This document shows, in pieces, positions 32,491 to 41,954 of a stretch of DNA of 64,000 nucleotides. How positions within the stretch are numbered: the stretch's first letter is position 1; the number at the start of each line of letters is the position of its first letter. Source of the stretch: Microtetraspora sp. NBRC 16547 (GTDB taxonomy: Bacteria; Actinomycetota; Actinomycetes; Streptosporangiales; Streptosporangiaceae). The DNA lies in NCBI RefSeq assembly GCF_030268965.1, contig NZ_BSSE01000005.1, positions 265,205 to 329,204 of the forward strand. Direction: 5' to 3'. Position numbers and translations under genes: made by a program. The notes below the pieces were generated by a model. The model searched no databases. It saw only the letters and a list, made by a program, of their open reading frames with translations, and had not been told where the DNA came from.

Positions 32491-33861
32491 TCAGGGTCCG
32501 CGCGCGAGGGTGCCGCTGTACGCGATCTCCCCGTTCCCGCTCTTGATCACATCGACCGTGGCCGACCGGTCGTCCTTGGGCCTGAACACGACGCTCCCGG
32601 GATAGCAGCTCTTCCCGGTCACCCGATCCAGCCGCAGGATGAGGTCGCCCTCCTTCTCCCGCTCCCTGGTGAGGCGTCCCTCGCAGTGCAGGTCGGCGCC
32701 CCACCGCATGCGCGAGGACCCGGACAGATAGATCTCCAGCGGGAACGTCCGGGCGGCCTCGGGGTATCGCGCCACCCCGGTCCACATGCCGTCGAGGTCC
32801 CGCTTCGCGACCTCGTCACTCTCGCGGGCGACGGCACCACCACCACCGCCGCCACCGCCACCGCCCACGGCGGCGTCGTCGCGGGTCGTCAGGAAGACCG
32901 CTCCCCCGGCGACGGTGGCGAGCGCGGCGGCCGCTGCCACCACCGCCACCGCGACCGGCCACCGGCGTCGGCGCCCGGTCCCCTTCGCCTCCCGGATCGC
33001 GCGCTCTCCCGTCTCATCAGAGGCGGCCACAGGCGCCGTCGTCGCGGCCGCCGCCGGCCCGCCGTCGAGCAGCCTGCTCAGCACCTCCTCGGCACCGGGG
33101 CGGTCGCGCGGCTCGCTCGCCAGGCACGCGATCACGATCTCCCGGAGCGAGCCGGCGAGGGGCCCGAGATCAGGCGTGCCGTACAGGATCCTGCCCATGG
33201 TCGCGGCGTACGTGTCGGCGGCGAAGGCGTGCCGCCCGCTCGCCGCGTACGCCACGGTGAGCGCCCAACTGAACATGTCGCCGGCGGGCCCGGCGGGCTC
33301 GCCTCTGAGCTGCTCGGGTGTGAGGTAGGCGGGCGTGCCGACCGGTCCGCCGGTCGTCGTCGTGGCGTCGAGCAGGCGCGAGATGCCGAAGTCGATGACG
33401 CGCGGCCCGTCCGCGCCGATGAGGACGTTGCCCGGCTTGAAATCACGGTGGACCACGCCCGCCCGGTGGATGGCGGCGAGCGCGGTGGCGGTCCCGACCG
33501 CGATGCGGTCCAGGGCGCCGTCCGACCTCGGCCCGTTGGCGGTGACGTTCTCCTGGAGCGAGACGCCGTCGACGTACTCGCTGACGATGTAGGGCCGGTC
33601 ACCGTCGAGGTCCGCGTCCAGGACCTGCGCGGTGCAGAAGGGGGCGACCCGCCGTACGGCCTCGATCTCCCCGATGAACCTGCGCCGTTCGGATCCGCCG
33701 CCGATCAGGCGGGCGTGGAGCAGCTTCACCGCCACCGGTGAGCCACCGGGGCCGGTGGCGAGGAAGACCACTCCCTGGCCGCCCGCTCCGAGCCGCCCGT
33801 CGAGGAGGTAGTCACCGAGCCGCCGTGGATCCTCCGGGCGTAGGGGGGAGAGCCGCGACAT
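32491..33861 (-). CDS. membrane Ser/Thr protein kinase with a short extracellular domain
   Basis: Kinase of 456 aa. The catalytic domain spans about 16-280 with GAGGQG, PVAVK, HRDFKPGN near 137, DFG and a TPE in place of APE. A membrane helix lies near 297-322. A run of ten glycines follows at about 331-341, encoded by a GCC/ACC-rich repeat at about 32838-32870. The remaining 110 residues form a small extracellular beta domain with one Cys pair. It is convergent with the methyltransferase gene, with four bases between. Confidence 0.86.
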   Translation of the reverse strand: MSRLSPLRPEDPRRLGDYLLDGRLGAGGQGVVFLATGPGGSPVAVKLLHARLIGGGSERRRFIGEIEAVRRVAPFCTAQVLDADLDGDRPYIVSEYVDGVSLQENVTANGPRSDGALDRIAVGTATALAAIHRAGVVHRDFKPGNVLIGADGPRVIDFGISRLLDATTTTGGPVGTPAYLTPEQLRGEPAGPAGDMFSWALTVAYAASGRHAFAADTYAATMGRILYGTPDLGPLAGSLREIVIACLASEPRDRPGAEEVLSRLLDGGPAAAATTAPVAASDETGERAIREAKGTGRRRRWPVAVAVVAAAAALATVAGGAVFLTTRDDAAVGGGGGGGGGGAVARESDEVAKRDLDGMWTGVARYPEAARTFPLEIYLSGSSRMRWGADLHCEGRLTREREKEGDLILRLDRVTGKSCYPGSVVFRPKDDRSATVDVIKSGNGEIAYSGTLARGP

Positions 33862-33915
33862 TCGCCATACGTATCACGCCCGCCACAATCGGGCGCAATC
33901 GGGACAACTGGCTCG

Positions 33916-34110
33916 CTATCCGGACACCTCGATCGGGCAGCGCGCCGACCCCGCCTTCGCGATCCTCGCGTCACTGGTCACCAGAGGGCAGTCCAGGGCC
34001 TCCGCGAGCGCGACATACAGAGCGTCGTACGCACTGTGATCGTCCCGAAGCCCCCACCCCCGATCGAGATGTGGCGGTAGCGGAGCAATATCCGGGAGCG
34101 CGAGGCGCGG
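33916..34110 (-). pseudogene. C-terminal fragment of a PIN-domain (VapC) toxin
   Basis: The last 64 residues of this frame read SAYDALYVALAEALDCPL then VTSDARIAKA and RCPIEV, which is the C-terminal half of a VapC toxin including the third and fourth acidic positions. The N-terminal half with the first catalytic Asp is missing, and upstream sequence is occupied by the oppositely oriented HipA-like gene. No antitoxin is nearby. A dead toxin remnant. Confidence 0.72.
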
Positions 34111-34134
34111 GCGGGCAGCCGATAGCCTTACGGG

Positions 34135-34959
34135 GTGCTGGAACAGATCACGGCGACGCGCTATGTGACGCCCCTCAGGGAGGGCGGCTCGCTTCCCGGC
34201 GTCGTGGAAGCCGATGATCTCGGCACTTATGTCGTGAAATTCCGGGGCGCCGGGCAAGGGCGTCGCGTTCTCGTCGCCGAGATCATCTGCGCCGAGCTGG
34301 CCAGGAGCCTCGGCTTCGCCACTCCCGAGCTGAAGGTCATCGACCTCGACCCGCAGCTCGGCGCGCGGGAACCCGACGAGGAGATCCAGGACCTGCTGAC
34401 CGCGAGCGCGGGCCACAACCTGGCGATCGACTTCCTCCCGGGAGCCCTCGGCTTCGACACGCTCGGCTGGGAGCCCGATCCGGGGTTCGCCTCCCGCCTG
34501 CTCTGGTTCGACGCCCTGATCCACAACGTCGACCGGAGCTGGCGCAACCCGAACCTCCTCGTCTGGCACGGCGACGTGTGGCTGATCGACCACGGCGCCG
34601 CGCTCTGGTTCCACCACAACTGGCCGTCCGCGAACCCCCGGCGGGCGTTCGACGGGCGCGACCATGTCCTCGCGCCGTACGCCACCGAGCTCGACGCGGC
34701 CGACGCCGAGCTGACCCCCCGCGTCACCCGTGATCTGCTCGACAAGGTGACCGCGCTGGTCCCCGACGAGTGGCTGGAGGCCGAGCCGGGCTTCGACGAC
34801 CCCCAGGCCGTACGGAACGGATACGTCGAGCACCTCCTCGCCCGCGCGCGGGGCCCGCGCGACTGGCTCCCCGACCCGGCGACCGCGCCGCCCGCCACCC
34901 GCGAGCGGCAGGGCTCCATCGGCCGATTCTGGCGTGCCACGCGAGTGGAGGGCCGATGA
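34135..34959 (+). CDS. HipA-like protein kinase (short form)
   Basis: Protein of 274 aa resembling only the kinase core of HipA. A nucleotide-binding Lys is likely in YVVKFRG, the catalytic loop is NVDRSWRNPNLL, and the metal-binding Asp is in LIDHGAAL. The N-terminal subdomain of HipA is absent. It starts with GTG 34135 and no ribosome site; TAGCCT at 34122-34127 could be the -10 of a leaderless message. Its stop overlaps the start of a DUF3037 gene (ATGA). The substrate is unknown. No HipB-type HTH antitoxin is present. Confidence 0.8.
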   Translation: MLEQITATRYVTPLREGGSLPGVVEADDLGTYVVKFRGAGQGRRVLVAEIICAELARSLGFATPELKVIDLDPQLGAREPDEEIQDLLTASAGHNLAIDFLPGALGFDTLGWEPDPGFASRLLWFDALIHNVDRSWRNPNLLVWHGDVWLIDHGAALWFHHNWPSANPRRAFDGRDHVLAPYATELDAADAELTPRVTRDLLDKVTALVPDEWLEAEPGFDDPQAVRNGYVEHLLARARGPRDWLPDPATAPPATRERQGSIGRFWRATRVEGR

Positions 34960-35342
34960 GCCGCGCCGTCTACGAGTACGCCGTGATCCGCGTGATCCCC
35001 AGCGTCGAGCGGGGCGAGCTGATCAACGCGGGGGTCATCCTCTACTGCCAGCCGCACGGCTATCTCTGCGCCCGTGTCGAGCTGGACGAGGACCGGCTGC
35101 GCGCGCTCAGCTCCTCCGTCGATCTCCCCGGCGTACGGCACGCGCTCGCGGCCTACGAGATGGCCTGCGGCGACGACGCCGGCCCCCTCGACGACGAGTC
35201 GCCCGGCAGCAGGTTCCGGTGGCTGACCGCCCCCCGGAGCACGATCGTCCAGACGGGCCCGGTCCATGCGGGCCTGACCCTCGACCCGGCGGCCGAGCTC
35301 GACCACCTGATGGACCGGCTGGTCAGAAGAGCACGGACATGA
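34956..35342 (+). CDS. DUF3037-family protein, partner of the HipA-like kinase
   Basis: Protein of 128 aa with the DUF3037 pattern: YEYAVIRVIPSVERGELINA at the N-terminus, VILYC, and a C-terminal TGPVHAGLT. The start overlaps the kinase stop (ATGA), so the two are made in step. I recall this pairing as recurrent in bacteria but know no tested function. Its last 20 bases overlap the convergent GNAT gene. Confidence 0.78.
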   Translation: MSRAVYEYAVIRVIPSVERGELINAGVILYCQPHGYLCARVELDEDRLRALSSSVDLPGVRHALAAYEMACGDDAGPLDDESPGSRFRWLTAPRSTIVQTGPVHAGLTLDPAAELDHLMDRLVRRART

Positions 35343-36165
35343 AGGTGTCGACCTCGCGGAAACCGACCCGGCGATAGGCCGCCCGCGCGGGCAGGTTGTA
35401 GTCGTTGACGTAGAGGCTGACCAGCGGCGCGAAGTATTTCAGCGCCTGCTCGACCACGGCGGCCATTCCGGCCGACGCGTGGCCGCGCCCCCGCAGCTCC
35501 GGATCCACCCAGACGCCCTGGATCTGGCAGGCCCGCGGGGTGACCGCGCCGATCTCGGCCTTGAAGACGACCCTGCCGTCGTCGATGCGGGCGAGGGACC
35601 TGCCGATGCGGATCAGCTCGGCGACCCGGGAGCGGTAGAGCGCGCCACCGTCCCCGTTGTCCGGGGAGACGCCCACCTCCTCGGTGAACATCGCCACGCA
35701 GGCGGGCAGCAGGATGCCGAACTCCTCGGGCTTGACCCGGCGTACGAGCGGGTCGGGCTCGACGGCGGGCGCGGAGCTGATGGCCATCACCGGCTGGGCC
35801 CAGCGGATCGCCCTGGCCGGCCCCCAGTGCGGCTCCAGCCGCTCCCAGAGCTGCTCGACGGCACCCGCGGGGCCCACGATCGAGGAGCAGCGTCTGCCCT
35901 GCTTGCGGGCGCGGTCGGCGAACGCGTGCACGGCCTCCCGGCCGGCGTTCACCGGGACGAGGTTGGCCCCGGCGTAACAGAGCGAGACCAGCCCGCCGCG
36001 CGGGCCGAACCCCCACATCTGCCCCCCGAGCCGGGTCGGGCTCAGGCCGACGGACCTGACCCGGGAGGCGACGAAGACGTTGGCGACCGGATCGGAGTCG
36101 AGGAGCGCCAGCACCTCTTCGCGATCGTTGTCGTCGAGCACGCGCGACGCCGAAGTACGCAGCAT
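35323..36165 (-). CDS. GNAT acetyltransferase with N-terminal DUF4081 domain
   Basis: Protein of 280 aa. Residues about 1-130 match the DUF4081 type found in front of actinobacterial GNAT domains. The second half has the acetyl-CoA loop VDPELRGRGHASAGM and the YVNDYNLPARAAYRRVGF end. Homologues sit beside ispG and dxr in many actinobacteria, and here ispG lies one gene away. ATG 36165 and GTG 36168 are both possible. Substrate unknown. Confidence 0.85.
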   Translation of the reverse strand: MLRTSASRVLDDNDREEVLALLDSDPVANVFVASRVRSVGLSPTRLGGQMWGFGPRGGLVSLCYAGANLVPVNAGREAVHAFADRARKQGRRCSSIVGPAGAVEQLWERLEPHWGPARAIRWAQPVMAISSAPAVEPDPLVRRVKPEEFGILLPACVAMFTEEVGVSPDNGDGGALYRSRVAELIRIGRSLARIDDGRVVFKAEIGAVTPRACQIQGVWVDPELRGRGHASAGMAAVVEQALKYFAPLVSLYVNDYNLPARAAYRRVGFREVDTFMSVLF

Positions 36166-36203
36166 CACGGGGCCAAGCCTACGCGACTGCCTCGATTTTG
36201 GAA

Positions 36204-36272
36204 GTTAGGTCGTGTCTGACAAATCATGCCCTGCCGCGCGCGGCGGGCAGCGTTTGTCAGACGCTCCCTAAC
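36204..36272. mobile_element. MITE-like element with inverted ends
   Basis: A 69-bp element: GTTAGG + GTCTGACAAA on the left and TTTGTCAGAC + CCTAAC on the right, with a GC-rich hairpin core. TA dinucleotides flank near-identical ends (about 16 bp), as in IS630/Tc1-type insertions. It supplies the TAG stop of the S33 hydrolase and could also act as a terminator. No transposase gene is present. Confidence 0.6.
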
Positions 36273-37944
36273 GGACGCGTCCCATGAGCAGCCGGGTCAG
36301 GAGCGGATGCCCGCTCGCGCCCCCCGACGCCAGCGGAGTGACGGGACGGGGCTCGACCGCCCCTTGGCAGGCGGCGTCGGGCCCCTGGCCGATCCGTCTC
36401 GGCGGCGTGGTCGCATCCCGCAGGTAGGCGGCGAGATTCCGGTCGACGCAGGCGTTCCCGGCCAGCGCGACGCCGTGGTCGCCGCCCGGCACGGTCACCA
36501 GCCGCGCGGTCGGGAACAGCCCGCGGACGCGGAGCGCCCCCTGGTACGGCGTGGCCGCGTCGTGCCGGGCCTGGATCAGCAGCACCGGAGGCAGTTTCGC
36601 GCTCCCCACCGCGGGGGGAGTCCCGCCGCGCTCCGCCCAGAACGCGCACGGCGCGTTGTAGACGGCGTTCGGCCAGGCGATGAACGGCGCCTTCGCGGCG
36701 ACCCGGACGGTGTCCGCGTGCAAGCGGGACCAGTCGCGGGGCCACGCGGCGTCGCGGCACTGGACGCCGAGGTAGACGGCGTAGCTGTTCTCCTCCGCGG
36801 CGTCGCTCGCGGCCAGGTCGCGGTAGGCGGCGACGAGCCCGGCGGTGTCGCCCTTCTTGACGTAGTCGGCGAACGCTTGGGCGAGCCGGGGCCACACGGC
36901 GCTCGAATAGGCGCCGACGGTGTAGGTGTCGTCCAGCTCGCTCGGCCCGACGATGCCACCCGCGGGGCGGCTCCTGAGCCGGGAACGCATGGAGTACCAC
37001 GCGAAGGAGAGCCCGGACCTGGTCCGCCCGAGGCCGTACACGTCGTCGTGCCGCGCGATCCAGTCGAGGAAGTCCTGGTGGCGCTGGTCGAACGCGTAGT
37101 CCTGCGCGATGTTCGCGTCGTACCACACACCCGCGGGGTCGACCACGCTGTCCAGGACCAGCCGCCGGACCCGCTGGGGGAAGAGCGTCGCGTAGACGGC
37201 CCCCAAGTAGGTGCCGTACGAGTAGCCGAGGTAGCTGATCTTCTCCTCGTCGAGGGCGGCGCGGATCGCGTCCATGTCGCGCGCCGAGTTCTCGGTGGTG
37301 AGATAGGGCAGGAACCAGGCCCACCGGTTGCCGCATCCGTCGGCGTACTCGCGGGCGCGGGCGACCAGCGCCCGCTCCTCCGCGGCGTCGCGCGGCACGT
37401 TGTCCACGCGGGGCGGCGCGAAGTAGCGCGCGGAGTCCACGCAGCTCAGCGCGGGCTCGCTCGCCCCCACCCCGCGTGGGTCGAAGCCGATCACGTCGTA
37501 GCGGGCGGCGACGTCCGCCGGGAGCGAGGCCGCGACGAACCTGGCCAGCCCGCGTCCCGAGGCGCCTGGCCCGCCCGGGTTGACCAGCATCACGCCGAGG
37601 TGGTTGCCGTCGAGGGGGGCCGTCCCCTTGATCCGGTTGAGCGCCAGCGAGATCTGCTGCCCCTCGGGCACGGAGTAGTCGAGCGGCACACGGAGGGTGC
37701 CGCACTCCACCTGGCCGACGGGCGCCTGCCGCCGCCCGGCCACCGGGCGGGTGACGTGCTCGCCCGCGTCGCCGATCCTCCCCAGTGCTTCACCGAGCGC
37801 GCCGGTCTGCGGCCTCGCCTCCTCGCACGGCCCCCAATTGATCGCCTCCGGCGCCGTCCACGGCCGGGCACTCGCCACCCCGGCTCCGCCAGCTGCGGTG
37901 ACGAGCACCGTCACGCCCGCGACCACTCCGATGAATCGCTTCAC
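36268..37944 (-). CDS. secreted tripeptidyl-aminopeptidase-like alpha/beta hydrolase (S33)
   Basis: Exported hydrolase of 558 aa. The signal peptide is about residues 1-27 (ends GVASA). The oxyanion segment NPGGPGASG, nucleophile Ser242 in GYSYGT, Asp in QARHDAATP and His in GGDHGV complete the triad. The C-terminal TAP-like domain matches Streptomyces SlpD/SlpE-type enzymes that cut tripeptides from extracellular proteins. GTG 37944 is preferred, with GGGAG upstream. The stop codon falls in the arm of the adjacent MITE-like element, so the natural C-terminus may have been altered. Confidence 0.86.
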   Translation of the reverse strand: MKRFIGVVAGVTVLVTAAGGAGVASARPWTAPEAINWGPCEEARPQTGALGEALGRIGDAGEHVTRPVAGRRQAPVGQVECGTLRVPLDYSVPEGQQISLALNRIKGTAPLDGNHLGVMLVNPGGPGASGRGLARFVAASLPADVAARYDVIGFDPRGVGASEPALSCVDSARYFAPPRVDNVPRDAAEERALVARAREYADGCGNRWAWFLPYLTTENSARDMDAIRAALDEEKISYLGYSYGTYLGAVYATLFPQRVRRLVLDSVVDPAGVWYDANIAQDYAFDQRHQDFLDWIARHDDVYGLGRTRSGLSFAWYSMRSRLRSRPAGGIVGPSELDDTYTVGAYSSAVWPRLAQAFADYVKKGDTAGLVAAYRDLAASDAAEENSYAVYLGVQCRDAAWPRDWSRLHADTVRVAAKAPFIAWPNAVYNAPCAFWAERGGTPPAVGSAKLPPVLLIQARHDAATPYQGALRVRGLFPTARLVTVPGGDHGVALAGNACVDRNLAAYLRDATTPPRRIGQGPDAACQGAVEPRPVTPLASGGASGHPLLTRLLMGRVR

Positions 37945-38062
37945 CCGCACGCTCCCTCTGCTCACACGGCAGAGGAAAGCTTCGCGTGCGTCAGCGTACG
38001 GCTACGCTCCGCATTCGCGGATGCCTGTCAGTCTGTAGCCGAGGCCTTGCGATGTGTAACGG

Positions 38063-39226
38063 TCAGCTGACGATGACCTGAGGGCCGGAGGCGTCGTCGT
38101 CGAGGTCGACATCCACGCCCATCTCCTCGGCCAGGCGCAGCGCCTCCTCGATGAGGGTCTCGACGATCTGCGACTCGGGGACGGTCTTGATGACCTGGCC
38201 CTTCACGAAGATCTGGCCCTTGCCGTTGCCGGAGGCGACGCCGAGGTCAGCCTCCCTCGCCTCGCCGGGGCCGTTGACGACGCAGCCCATCACGGCCACC
38301 CGCAGCGGGACCTTGAGTCCGTCGAGACCGGCGTGGACCTGCTCGGCCAGGGTGTAGACGTCCACCTGGGCCCGGCCGCAGGACGGGCAGGAGACGATCT
38401 CCAGGCCGCGCTCGCGCAGACCCAGCGACTCCAGGATCTGGCACCCCACCTTGATCTCTTCGACCGGCGGCGCCGAGAGGGAGACGCGGATCGTGTCGCC
38501 GATGCCCTCGGCGAGCAGCGCGCCGAACGCCACCGCCGACTTGATGGTGCCCTGGAACGCCGGGCCGGCCTCGGTGACGCCGAGGTGGAGGGGGTAGTCG
38601 CACTTCTGCGCGAGCAGGCGGTAGGCCTGGATCATCACGACCGGGTCGTTGTGCTTCACCGAGATCTTGATGTCGCGGAAGCCGTGCTCCTCGAACAGGG
38701 AGCACTCCCACAGGGCCGACTCGACCAACGCCTCAGGGGTGGCCTTGCCGTACTTCCTGAGGAGGCGGGGGTCGAGGGAGCCGGCGTTGACGCCGATGCG
38801 GATCGGCACGCCGTGGTCGGACGCCGCCCTGGCGATCTCGCCGACCTTGTCGTCGAACTTCTTGATGTTGCCGGGGTTGACCCGGACCGCCGCGCAGCCC
38901 GCCTCGATGGCGGCGAAGACGTACTTGGGCTGGAAGTGGATGTCGGCGATCACCGGGATCTGCGACTTCTTCGCGATCATCGGCAGCGCGTCGGCGTCGT
39001 CCTGCGACGGCACGGCCACGCGCACGATCTGGCAGCCCGCCGCGGTGAGCTCCGCGATCTGCTGGAGCGTGGCGTTGACGTCGGCGGTGAGCGTGGTGGT
39101 CATCGACTGCACCGAGACCGGAGCGTCCCCTCCGACCGGAACCGAGCCGACCATGATCTGCCGCGACACCCGCCGCGCGGCGATCGGCTGGGTCCTGATG
39201 GTGGGAATCCCGAGATCAACAGACAT
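38063..39226 (-). CDS. ispG: 4-hydroxy-3-methylbut-2-enyl diphosphate synthase (flavodoxin type)
   Basis: Enzyme of 387 aa of the MEP isoprenoid pathway, converting ME-cPP to HMBPP. The N-terminal TIM barrel has QSMTTT and [11 protein letters not shown]; the C-terminal [4Fe-4S] ligands are Cys in SCPSCGR and [10 protein letters not shown]. Full length and intact. It follows dxr in the same direction after 165 bp with no gene between, unlike the usual actinobacterial order. Confidence 0.97.
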   Translation of the reverse strand: MSVDLGIPTIRTQPIAARRVSRQIMVGSVPVGGDAPVSVQSMTTTLTADVNATLQQIAELTAAGCQIVRVAVPSQDDADALPMIAKKSQIPVIADIHFQPKYVFAAIEAGCAAVRVNPGNIKKFDDKVGEIARAASDHGVPIRIGVNAGSLDPRLLRKYGKATPEALVESALWECSLFEEHGFRDIKISVKHNDPVVMIQAYRLLAQKCDYPLHLGVTEAGPAFQGTIKSAVAFGALLAEGIGDTIRVSLSAPPVEEIKVGCQILESLGLRERGLEIVSCPSCGRAQVDVYTLAEQVHAGLDGLKVPLRVAVMGCVVNGPGEAREADLGVASGNGKGQIFVKGQVIKTVPESQIVETLIEEALRLAEEMGVDVDLDDDASGPQVIVS

Positions 39227-39359
39227 TTCAGCACCTTGGGTCTTGGGCGATGGCCCCGTACGGGCCCTCCCAGTCTAGGGAGTCCCGCCTAGATCTCTGG
39301 CCGGGTGGCCCATATGTCCCTCCTGTACCGCGGTCGCGATCGACACGTCGTACGGGTCA

Positions 39360-39382
39360 GGGACGGGCGCGACGCCCGTCCC
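39360..39382 (-). terminator. hairpin after dxr
   Basis: GGGACGGGCG and CGCCCGTCCC form a perfect 10-bp stem with a 3-base loop, ten bases past the dxr stop. It suggests dxr and ispG are at least partly separate transcripts. Confidence 0.65.
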
Positions 39383-39391
39383 GGGCTTCCC

Positions 39392-40600
39392 TCAGGCCGT
39401 CAGCTCGGCGGCCCGGGACCGAGCCCACTCGTCGGCCGCCAGCACTTCCTCGACCGTGGACGCCTGGCTGGTCACGTGCTCGGACACCACCTGGGCGACG
39501 GTGTCCACGATGCCGGGGAACGGCAGGGCGCCCTTCATGAACGCCTCCACGCACACCTCGTTGGCCGCGTTGTAGACGGCAGGGGCCGTACCGCCCTGGG
39601 TGCCGACGTGCCGGGCCAGCGAGACGGAGGGGAATGCCTCGTCGTCGAGCGGCTCGAAGGTCCAGGTGTGCGCCTGGGTCCAGTCGACGGGGGACGCGGC
39701 GCCGGGGACGCGCTCGGGGTATCCGAGGGCCAGGGAGATCGGCAGCCGCATGTCGGGCGGGCTGGCCTGCGCGACCGTCGAGCCGTCCACGAACTCCACC
39801 ATCGAGTGGATGACCGACTGCGGGTGCACCACGACCTCGATCCGGTCGAACCCGATGTCGAAGAGCAGGTGCGCCTCGATCACCTCCAGGCCCTTGTTGA
39901 CCAGGGTCGCCGAGTTGATCGTGATCACCGGCCCCATGTTCCAGGTCGGGTGGGCGAGCGCCATCTCGGGGGTGACGTCCCACAGGTCCGCGCGCTTCCT
40001 GCCCCGGAACGGCCCGCCGCTGGCCGTGACGACGAGACGCCGCACGGCCCGCGCGTCAGGTCCCGAGGGGCCCGCCGCCCACAGGCACTGCGCGAGCGCC
40101 GAATGCTCCGAATCCACCGGAAGGATCTGGCCCGGCTTGGCCAGCCGCTTGACGAGCGGCCCACCGATGATCAGCGACTCCTTGTTGGCCAGGGCGAGAT
40201 CCCGGCCGGCCTCCAGCGCGGCCAGCGTCGAGGTGAGGCCCAACGCACCGGTGATCCCGTTCAGCACGATCGGCCCGCCTCCCGCGTCCAGGCCGCCGCC
40301 GGACGGCCACGCCGCGACCTCGGCGACTCCCTCGGCGCCCGCGAGGACCGCGGGCGCGGCACCGTGCGCGGCCAGCGCCTCCTTCAGCGCCGGTACGGCC
40401 GACGCGTCCGCGACGGCCACCGCCTCGGCCCGGAACTCGGCGGCCTGGCGGGCGAGCAGGCCGACCCGGCCGCCTCCCGCGGCGAGCGCGGTGATCCGGA
40501 GCCGCTCGGGATTTCGGGCGACGACGTCGAGCGCCTGAGTGCCGATGGATCCGGTGGAGCCGAGAAGGACGACGGAGCGCGGGCTGGATTCAGGAGTCAC
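39392..40600 (-). CDS. dxr: 1-deoxy-D-xylulose 5-phosphate reductoisomerase
   Basis: Enzyme of 402 aa, second step of the MEP pathway. NADPH motif [13 protein letters not shown] is at the N-terminus, ALANKESLI and PVDSEHSA mark the metal site, and [10 protein letters not shown] is the mobile loop; the C-terminal helical domain is present. It starts with GTG 40600. Intact and typical. Confidence 0.97.
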   Translation of the reverse strand: MTPESSPRSVVLLGSTGSIGTQALDVVARNPERLRITALAAGGGRVGLLARQAAEFRAEAVAVADASAVPALKEALAAHGAAPAVLAGAEGVAEVAAWPSGGGLDAGGGPIVLNGITGALGLTSTLAALEAGRDLALANKESLIIGGPLVKRLAKPGQILPVDSEHSALAQCLWAAGPSGPDARAVRRLVVTASGGPFRGRKRADLWDVTPEMALAHPTWNMGPVITINSATLVNKGLEVIEAHLLFDIGFDRIEVVVHPQSVIHSMVEFVDGSTVAQASPPDMRLPISLALGYPERVPGAASPVDWTQAHTWTFEPLDDEAFPSVSLARHVGTQGGTAPAVYNAANEVCVEAFMKGALPFPGIVDTVAQVVSEHVTSQASTVEEVLAADEWARSRAAELTA

Positions 40601-40731
40601 CGTCCCATTGTCCCGCTAGCGCCGCCGGACGGGGCGGCAGGGGAACCGGGTCGGCCCGGCGTCGGCCCGACACGGCGGGATTCACCAAAAGTAGCGGCGA
40701 GAATACTCTGCGTAGTGCAAAATCGCATTCC

Positions 40732-41754
40732 ATGACCCCCAGCCTGACCCCCGGCTTCCTTGTTTTCACCGCTTCCGCCCTGGTCGCCGAACTCCTTGGA
40801 GCGCCCGCGCAGGGGACTCATCCCGCCGACGTCGTCGAGTACACGGCGGCCGAAGCCCCCGGCGGGTACTGGACACCCGAGCGGATGACCCGGGCGCTTC
40901 CGCTGGACGTGGTCGCCACCACCGTCACGCGCGTGGGCGCCCTCGCCGAGAGGCTGATCGCGCCGGCCGCCGTGCCCGTCAGAGCGCTGCGCCCGCTGGG
41001 GGTGGACCAGCGGACGATCGCACGGCGGCCCGCGGCGACCCGCAGGACGGTGAACAGATCCGTGGACACGGTGACGAGCGGCTCGCAGTGGAGCGGCGGA
41101 GGCGCCGTCGGGACCACTGTCGGCCGGATCTTCCTCACCCTGAAGGGCGTCGACTTCGTCTGTTCGGGGACCGCCGTGCGCAGCGCCAACAGGGACGTCG
41201 TGGCGACCGCCGGGCACTGCGTCAAGGACGGCACCGGCGCCTGGGCGGAGAACTGGACGTTCGTCCCCGGCTACGACTCGGGGCGGCAGCCGTACGGCTC
41301 CTACCTGGCACGGCGGATGTTCGTCGCCGGGCCGTGGGCGCGGGACGCGGACGACGGTTTCGACGTGGGCATGGTCGCGGTGAACGACCGCGGCGGTCAG
41401 CACCTCGCCGACGCCGTGGGGGCGCAGGCCATCGGCTTCAACGGGGCGCGCGGGCAGCAGACGTACGCCTTCGGATTCCCGGCGGACCCGCCGTACGACG
41501 GCGAGCACCTGCTCTACTGCGCGGGCCTGCCGCACGACGATCCGTACAAGAAGACCCAGGACCAGGGGCTTCGGTGCGACCTCACCGCCGGGGCGAGCGG
41601 CGGCCCGTGGTTCGGCGGCTTCGACGCCGCCACCGGTCAGGGCCTTCTGACCTCGGTGAGCAGCTTCAAGTACAGCAACGACGATGGCAGCATGTACGGC
41701 CCGTATTTCGGAAACGAGGTCAAGCAGGTCTTCGACACCGCTCAGCAGTCGTAA
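40732..41754 (+). CDS. secreted trypsin-like serine protease
   Basis: Exported protease of 340 aa. The N-terminus is hydrophobic (GFLVFTASALVAELLGAPA, a signal peptide), then a propeptide-like region to about residue 125. The catalytic triad is His162 in TAGHC, Asp211 in DVGMVAV and Ser289 in GASGGPW. Two Cys pairs are placed as in actinomycete trypsin-like enzymes. ATG 40732 lacks a ribosome site. Its stop is followed at once by a decayed acetyltransferase fragment. Confidence 0.85.
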   Translation: MTPSLTPGFLVFTASALVAELLGAPAQGTHPADVVEYTAAEAPGGYWTPERMTRALPLDVVATTVTRVGALAERLIAPAAVPVRALRPLGVDQRTIARRPAATRRTVNRSVDTVTSGSQWSGGGAVGTTVGRIFLTLKGVDFVCSGTAVRSANRDVVATAGHCVKDGTGAWAENWTFVPGYDSGRQPYGSYLARRMFVAGPWARDADDGFDVGMVAVNDRGGQHLADAVGAQAIGFNGARGQQTYAFGFPADPPYDGEHLLYCAGLPHDDPYKKTQDQGLRCDLTAGASGGPWFGGFDAATGQGLLTSVSSFKYSNDDGSMYGPYFGNEVKQVFDTAQQS

Positions 41755-41920
41755 CTCGCGGCTCGCCCGCGAGCACGGGCTGACCGCGCCGCGCCTGGAG
41801 ACCGGGCAGATCTTCGCGGAGGCCATCGGCCTCTACTCCCCCAGCGGCTACGCGAGCGTCCCCCGTTTCGGGGCGTACGCGAACAACGCGGAGAGCGTCT
41901 GCTTCGAGAAGATTCGCTAG
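41755..41920 (+). pseudogene. C-terminal fragment of a GNAT acetyltransferase
   Basis: The frame reads LAREHGLTAPRLETG, EAIGLYSPSGY and PRFGAYANNAESVCFEK, the standard last 50 residues of a GNAT acetyltransferase. It begins directly after the protease stop, in another frame, with no start or acetyl-CoA loop. A truncated remnant, not a fusion. Confidence 0.72.
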
Positions 41921-41954
41921 GTTTCCAGGCGCGTCACGGACGAGCGACCGAGGA

